From positions 1 through 64,000 of the forward strand of contig NZ_RQHV01000049.1 of assembly GCF_004771005.1 (NCBI RefSeq): 64,000 nt of DNA. Reading direction: 5' to 3'. Below are positions 60,067-64,000 of this stretch, piece by piece (the first letter of the stretch is position 1; every line of letters starts with the position of its first letter). The notes below the pieces were generated by a model, which was given only the letters and a program-made list of their open reading frames with translations, did no database searches and was not told where the DNA came from. Source of the stretch: Leptospira ilyithenensis (lineage in GTDB: Bacteria; Spirochaetota; Leptospiria; Leptospirales; Leptospiraceae). The position numbers and the translations under genes were made by a program.

Positions 60067-63054
60067 CTACTTCACCGTTCCTAAATCTATATACGCTCCA
60101 TCATTCATAATCACAAAGTTTCTGGTTTCCAGATCCAACTTCTTCTCTCCGTCAAACCGAATCACCTGCAAAGCCCCCATTCCATAACCCATCGGGCCAC
60201 GACTATAATAATGCGCTTCCAGACGATAAGGAAAAGCCTTCGGATTTATAATGCGAAAACACTCCGGCCCGTATCCGCCCGTTAGGTCCTCATACAACTG
60301 ACCGCCCGATTCCAACTCCTTTTTGCTGTAAAATGCGTGATTGCCGGATTTATCGTAAATATGAAAATCCACGTCATTTGCATCCGTTTCCCAAACCAGT
60401 ATGAAACGAATCTCTTTTTTCAGATTTTTGGGTTTTAATTTAGCATTTGTTTCATTAGGCGGTTCTATGACGGTAATGCCGGAGTTTTTTGCAATCGTAT
60501 AAACCAAATCCAAGTCATCATAAAAAATATCATGTACACTCTGAAATCGGGGAGGGAATTGCCTGTTCAGTCCTTTGATAAGAACGGAATGGGCGTCTTT
60601 CCATAAATTCAGTTTCAAATACGAAATAGCTAACAAATGATATGTGCTTGGATGATCCGGGCGGTTCTTCAGGGAAATTTCGAAGGTGTCAATCGCATCT
60701 TTATAATTTCCGATCGCAAGCAATTTTTCTCCCGCCCATCTTCTTATATCAGCTCTTTGCGGAAAATAATCGACAAGTGAAGTATAAGCACGAGTTGCAT
60801 TTTTATGATCGTTCAACGCATGATAAGAATCACCTAATGCGAGTAATGCCAAAATATCTTCCGGGGTTTCCTTTCTCCATTCCCAAGCAAACTCCAGGGC
60901 CTTCTGGTTTTCGCCATTCCTTAGCAATTTATAAAACTGTTTCAAATTGCCGGTATGAGGTTCTATTTTTTCCCGTTTTTCAGGGGGTTCCCGGGGAGGT
61001 TCCGGAGATACCGAATTGGACTCGACCCGAAAGTTATTTCTTTCCGGCAACCGATCCGATTGTTGGATAGGAGGCGGGCTATTGGAAACCTCTTCACTTA
61101 TATCGTTTACCGATGTTGCGGAAGGAGTATTTTCAGTGTTAGATGATAATTCATCGTCGGCTATCCGGTCCGTATCGGCAGGGGCACCGGAAACCATTTT
61201 AGCATCTTCCTTTTCCTCACTCTCCCTTCCGTTTCTTTTGGGTTTGGAAACCTTTTCCCGGTTTTTCGATTTTTCTTGTTTTCGTTTTTCTATATTCTGC
61301 GGATCTAAAAACCCGTAATTTTCGGACTGTCTTCGATTGATTACTTCCAATCCTCCAAGACCGATGGTTAGTATATCCGCCAAAGAATTTCTAGTGATTT
61401 GAAACCGGTCGTAATCCGCCTCCGTTTCCAAAACAAGAAATGAAGTCAAAGGACATTGAACTCTATGAGCAATGGAAAGTTCTCTTGCTTGCAAACTCAA
61501 CCCTTTGGCGGTATCGTCATTCTCTTCTTTGTCGGATAACTCGAGCAATCGATTGATCCTTGCCGCAGTCACTTCCCTTTCGAATAAAACAGGTTCCGTA
61601 ATGACAGTATGAAATCCCGTTATCTTTTTTCCGTTGAATAAAATCGAGTCTTGCGGTTTTGAATCATCGGATTTCAATTCACCGAACAAGGTGATGGAAT
61701 CACCCGGTTGCAAAGAAGAAATATCTCCCGTAAAAATCCATTTTGCATTGGGCACACTGACCACAGGATTAAAAAAAACCTTTCGGCTTAATTTTTTTGC
61801 AACGGAAGCAAGATCATCGCTTAACAATGTCAATACACCGGTTTCTTTTCCCAGAGAAAGAAGCGAGCGGATCATACCGGTATCTTTGTAAGAACCCGGA
61901 ACAGCAAAATCCAATCGGGAAATCCATTTTTCCTTTTTTAGGATTTTTGTTATTTCCGATTTTTGAATTTCTCCCGCTGTCGCAACCCCGTCGCTTACGA
62001 TGAGCAATCTACCGTCTCCCATTCTGATTTCCTTGTCGATGCCCGATATCGCCAAACTGAGATTACTTGATCCCAAGGGATGGACTTCTTTCAGTTTTTG
62101 AACTCCTTTTTTGCCAGTTCCGTAAAACTTGAGAGAAGTATCGAAACCGAATATATGTAATTCCTTGGGATTTAAATCGGAAAGCAACTTTTCCAATCGG
62201 ACCAAAGTCTCCGGATACTGTAATGCGGCGGAAGCCGAAGTATCGACAAGGACGACGAGCTTTTCAAGAGAAATCATCTCACCCTTATCCTCGGGAATAG
62301 GAACAAACTCAACCGCGAATAAATTTCCCTTTTGCGATAGAAGATTTCCTTTGATCTTATGTTCGAAACGAATATCGTCGGTAGGCTTAAAATTCTTTTT
62401 TTGCAGCGAAACTATCTTTCGAGTGCTGGTTTTAAGATCGGATGTTAAAAGATCATTCCGATTACCAAACTCCTGTTCGTCGAAGATAACTCTGGCTTGA
62501 AACTCATCAATCCCCGGAAGTCCCTTAATAGGAAGAATGTATGCAGGCGGAAAAGAGGATAATGTTGAGGAATAGGAAATGATGATTTTTTTTTCGGATT
62601 TGGCCGGGATGGGAAAAACCCTCGCACTGAATTCATTTCCCGCATCTGATTCGAGAAGAGCCGGATCCTGTTTTCTATGTAAAAAATCTTCATAGACACG
62701 GGTCGCTTTTTCCTTTTCCACCACTTCTCCTTCCTGCCAATTATTTCCTATCATCATCGCAAATCGCGCCAAATGCGCATTATCCGGCAAAACGATTCGA
62801 AACCTTCCCTCTCTTTGTCTGTCTTCCGGATTATAAAAACTCAATTTGATTTCGGTGAATGCGAAAAAACCATCAAGCACGGTATTTGATTCGTAACTTT
62901 TTAAGACTAGTCCCGCTCCATCGCTTGTAGTGAGAGATACTGGGGATTCGATTGATTCGGAAGGTTCCCGATTTTTTGCTCCTCCGAAAAAAAATACGAT
63001 TAAAAAAAGAACCAATGGAATTTTGGGATTTTTGATTTTGGAAAGAAATTTCAT
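60067..63054 (-). CDS. VIT/VWA-domain protein with TPR region and DUF2135 C-terminus
   Basis: The 995-residue protein has a short N-terminal hydrophobic segment (IPLVLFLIVFFFGGA) that may act as a signal or anchor. A VIT domain (about 40-175, ending IPAKSEKKIIISYSSTLS) and a VWA domain (about 275-440) with MIDAS motif LVVLVDTSASAAL follow. A long charged linker of Glu/Lys/Pro/Ser spans about 575-700, TPR-like repeats come next (about 710-860), and a DUF2135 end holds ILVWETDANDVDFHIYDKSG. The order VIT-VWA-TPR-DUF2135 is like inter-alpha-trypsin inhibitor-type secreted proteins. Function unknown; a metal-dependent adhesion or scaffold role is an inference. Confidence 0.88.
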   Translation of the reverse strand: MKFLSKIKNPKIPLVLFLIVFFFGGAKNREPSESIESPVSLTTSDGAGLVLKSYESNTVLDGFFAFTEIKLSFYNPEDRQREGRFRIVLPDNAHLARFAMMIGNNWQEGEVVEKEKATRVYEDFLHRKQDPALLESDAGNEFSARVFPIPAKSEKKIIISYSSTLSSFPPAYILPIKGLPGIDEFQARVIFDEQEFGNRNDLLTSDLKTSTRKIVSLQKKNFKPTDDIRFEHKIKGNLLSQKGNLFAVEFVPIPEDKGEMISLEKLVVLVDTSASAALQYPETLVRLEKLLSDLNPKELHIFGFDTSLKFYGTGKKGVQKLKEVHPLGSSNLSLAISGIDKEIRMGDGRLLIVSDGVATAGEIQKSEITKILKKEKWISRLDFAVPGSYKDTGMIRSLLSLGKETGVLTLLSDDLASVAKKLSRKVFFNPVVSVPNAKWIFTGDISSLQPGDSITLFGELKSDDSKPQDSILFNGKKITGFHTVITEPVLFEREVTAARINRLLELSDKEENDDTAKGLSLQARELSIAHRVQCPLTSFLVLETEADYDRFQITRNSLADILTIGLGGLEVINRRQSENYGFLDPQNIEKRKQEKSKNREKVSKPKRNGRESEEKEDAKMVSGAPADTDRIADDELSSNTENTPSATSVNDISEEVSNSPPPIQQSDRLPERNNFRVESNSVSPEPPREPPEKREKIEPHTGNLKQFYKLLRNGENQKALEFAWEWRKETPEDILALLALGDSYHALNDHKNATRAYTSLVDYFPQRADIRRWAGEKLLAIGNYKDAIDTFEISLKNRPDHPSTYHLLAISYLKLNLWKDAHSVLIKGLNRQFPPRFQSVHDIFYDDLDLVYTIAKNSGITVIEPPNETNAKLKPKNLKKEIRFILVWETDANDVDFHIYDKSGNHAFYSKKELESGGQLYEDLTGGYGPECFRIINPKAFPYRLEAHYYSRGPMGYGMGALQVIRFDGEKKLDLETRNFVIMNDGAYIDLGTVK

Positions 63055-63132
63055 GTTTCTTCCTCCGGGACTTTTAGACAGTCAGCATCGTGGAAAAAGA
63101 AAATAATGTCTTCATTAAATTTAAACAGAAAA

Positions 63133-63167
63133 GCCTCCTTTCTCATGTTGCCCATGGGAAAAGAGGC
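63133..63167 (-). terminator. Rho-independent terminator of the flagellin gene
   Basis: On the minus strand GCCTCTTTTCCC (from 63167 down) pairs with GAGAAAGGAGGC (to 63133), with two wobble-type positions out of twelve, followed by TTTTCTGTTT. A smaller perfect stem, AAGGCAA/TTGCCTT (63177-63193), precedes it. Both lie just beyond the flagellin stop. Confidence 0.65.
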
Positions 63168-63202
63168 CAATAGTTTAAGGCAACTCTTGCCTTCTTACGC
63201 TC

Positions 63203-64000
63203 TTACGTATTTTGTAAGAGTCGTAATACGGAATTTCCTCTGAGTCCTGCTTGCGCGAGCATCGCCGTACCGCTTTGCACCAGAATTTGCTTCGTGGTAA
63301 ACGCAACCATTTCCTCAGCCATATCCGCGTCCCGGATCCTTGATTCAGATGCTTGCATATTTTCATATGCACCCATGAGACCTTTCGCTGTACCTTCGAG
63401 TCTATTTTGGTAGGCTCCCATGTTCGAGCGCTGTTTCATGATCTTATCCAAGGCGAAATCCGCCAAAGCAATCGCTGCATCCGCTTTACCAGGGGTCGAT
63501 AGAGAGAGTTCTCCCTTCGACACTTTTAAAGCTTTTGCCGTCATAGTTCCAATGTAGAAACGCTCTCTTTGTCCAGCGTTTGCCCCCATGTGAAACCACA
63601 TCGACGCCTTTTTAGATCCACGAGCGAAATCACCTTCAAAGAGTTTAAACTTGTTAAACTCCGCTTGAGAAGCGATTCGATCGATCTCGTCCACCAATGC
63701 AGATACTTCTACCTGCACGAGCTGCCTGTCCTCCGGTGTGTAGATTCCATTCGAAGTCTGGATCGCAAGGGTCCGGAGTCGTTGGATAATTTCAGCAGAC
63801 TGCTCCAGAAATCCTTCCGCAGTCTGGATGAAGCTAAGCCCATCCTCCGTGTTCCTTTCGGCCTGACGTAAACCTCGGATTTGAGTCCTTAGTTTTTCCG
63901 AAACAGCTAGTCCCGAAGCGTCGTCCCCGGCCTGGTTGATCCTTTGGCCAGAGGATAAACTCCTCATCGACTTATCTACGTCCCATTGTGTAAACTTGAG
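63203..64000 (-). CDS. flaB: Flagellin core protein FlaB, 5' end outside the window
   Basis: The frame runs off the right edge; the visible 265 residues lack only the first part of the usual N-terminus. They begin [20 protein letters not shown], followed by [20 protein letters not shown], the conserved D0/D1 start of spirochaetal FlaB. The C-terminal D1/D0 part is complete ([54 protein letters not shown]). The short middle, without large variable domains, is typical of the periplasmic filament core. The internal ATG at 63967 is not the true start. Leptospira carries several flaB copies; which one cannot be told. Confidence 0.95.
   Translation of the reverse strand, partial: LKFTQWDVDKSMRSLSSGQRINQAGDDASGLAVSEKLRTQIRGLRQAERNTEDGLSFIQTAEGFLEQSAEIIQRLRTLAIQTSNGIYTPEDRQLVQVEVSALVDEIDRIASQAEFNKFKLFEGDFARGSKKASMWFHMGANAGQRERFYIGTMTAKALKVSKGELSLSTPGKADAAIALADFALDKIMKQRSNMGAYQNRLEGTAKGLMGAYENMQASESRIRDADMAEEMVAFTTKQILVQSGTAMLAQAGLRGNSVLRLLQNT

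Noticed and set aside
59919..60110. Open frame of 63 codons (+) before the VWA protein
   Set aside because: Very basic sequence running through the hairpin and into the antisense of a well-supported gene; no supporting features.

Overview
The window looks like a chromosomal stretch of a Leptospira or very close spirochaete. The evidence is a leptospiral-type FlaB flagellin at the right edge, the gap-pgk-tpiA-secG cluster, many lipoproteins with loose spirochaetal lipoboxes, PAS-rich kinases and GGDEF/EAL proteins, and an AT-leaning composition. The species cannot be named from the sequence alone. No rRNA, tRNA or CRISPR array was recognised.

Left edge (1-2,500): an accessory patch. A truncated, apparently frameshifted lipoprotein gene runs into a 173-bp site with the architecture of an integron attC (284-456). 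A higBA toxin-antitoxin pair follows in the opposite orientation, then a DDE transposase gene broken by a frameshift and an in-frame stop, then a GC-rich structured segment just before the gap promoter.

2,500-8,600 (+): gap, pgk, tpiA and secG in tight, translationally coupled array, an exported protein of unknown function, and a sensor kinase with an unusual response regulator whose output is an RsbW-like ATPase domain. 22,262 down to 8,588 (-): one long array reading rpsF, ssb, rpsR, rplI, dnaB, aspS, phoH, pgpH, ybeY, recO, a small membrane protein, argS, cinA and a beta-propeller protein. It joins ribosome synthesis, replication, repair and aminoacylation, and its first gene has a leader hairpin that may be an S6:S18 autoregulatory site.

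22,400-48,400: envelope and signalling genes. These include a CapA-like phosphatase, a lipoprotein and a TPR protein (-), a divergent membrane protein with a cysteine-desulfurase-like enzyme (+), an AHSA1/SRPBCC protein, a large BNR-repeat lipoprotein, a six-PAS GAF-GGDEF-EAL protein, and a TetR/epimerase pair with two identical palindromic operators. Further on are YchF, a pseudouridine synthase, a DUF2797 protein, a NamZ-like muramidase, an FlgT/LPP20-like lipoprotein and a 7TM histidine kinase with an expanded core.

48,400-64,000: a KefC/KefF antiporter pair, YceI, an AsmA-like protein, a rhodanese, an ABC exporter, a cyclophilin, a short-chain dehydrogenase, two related small lipoproteins, a VIT-VWA-TPR-DUF2135 protein and the partial flagellin with its terminator.

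The most interesting signals are the attC-like site with its cassette-like neighbours, the kinase/RsbW-like regulator pair, the alternative hairpins before the membrane protein at 37.4 kb, the kinase insertion at 46.3 kb and the diverged HIGH motif of ArgS. All functional calls rest on reading translated motifs by eye; no database search was possible.
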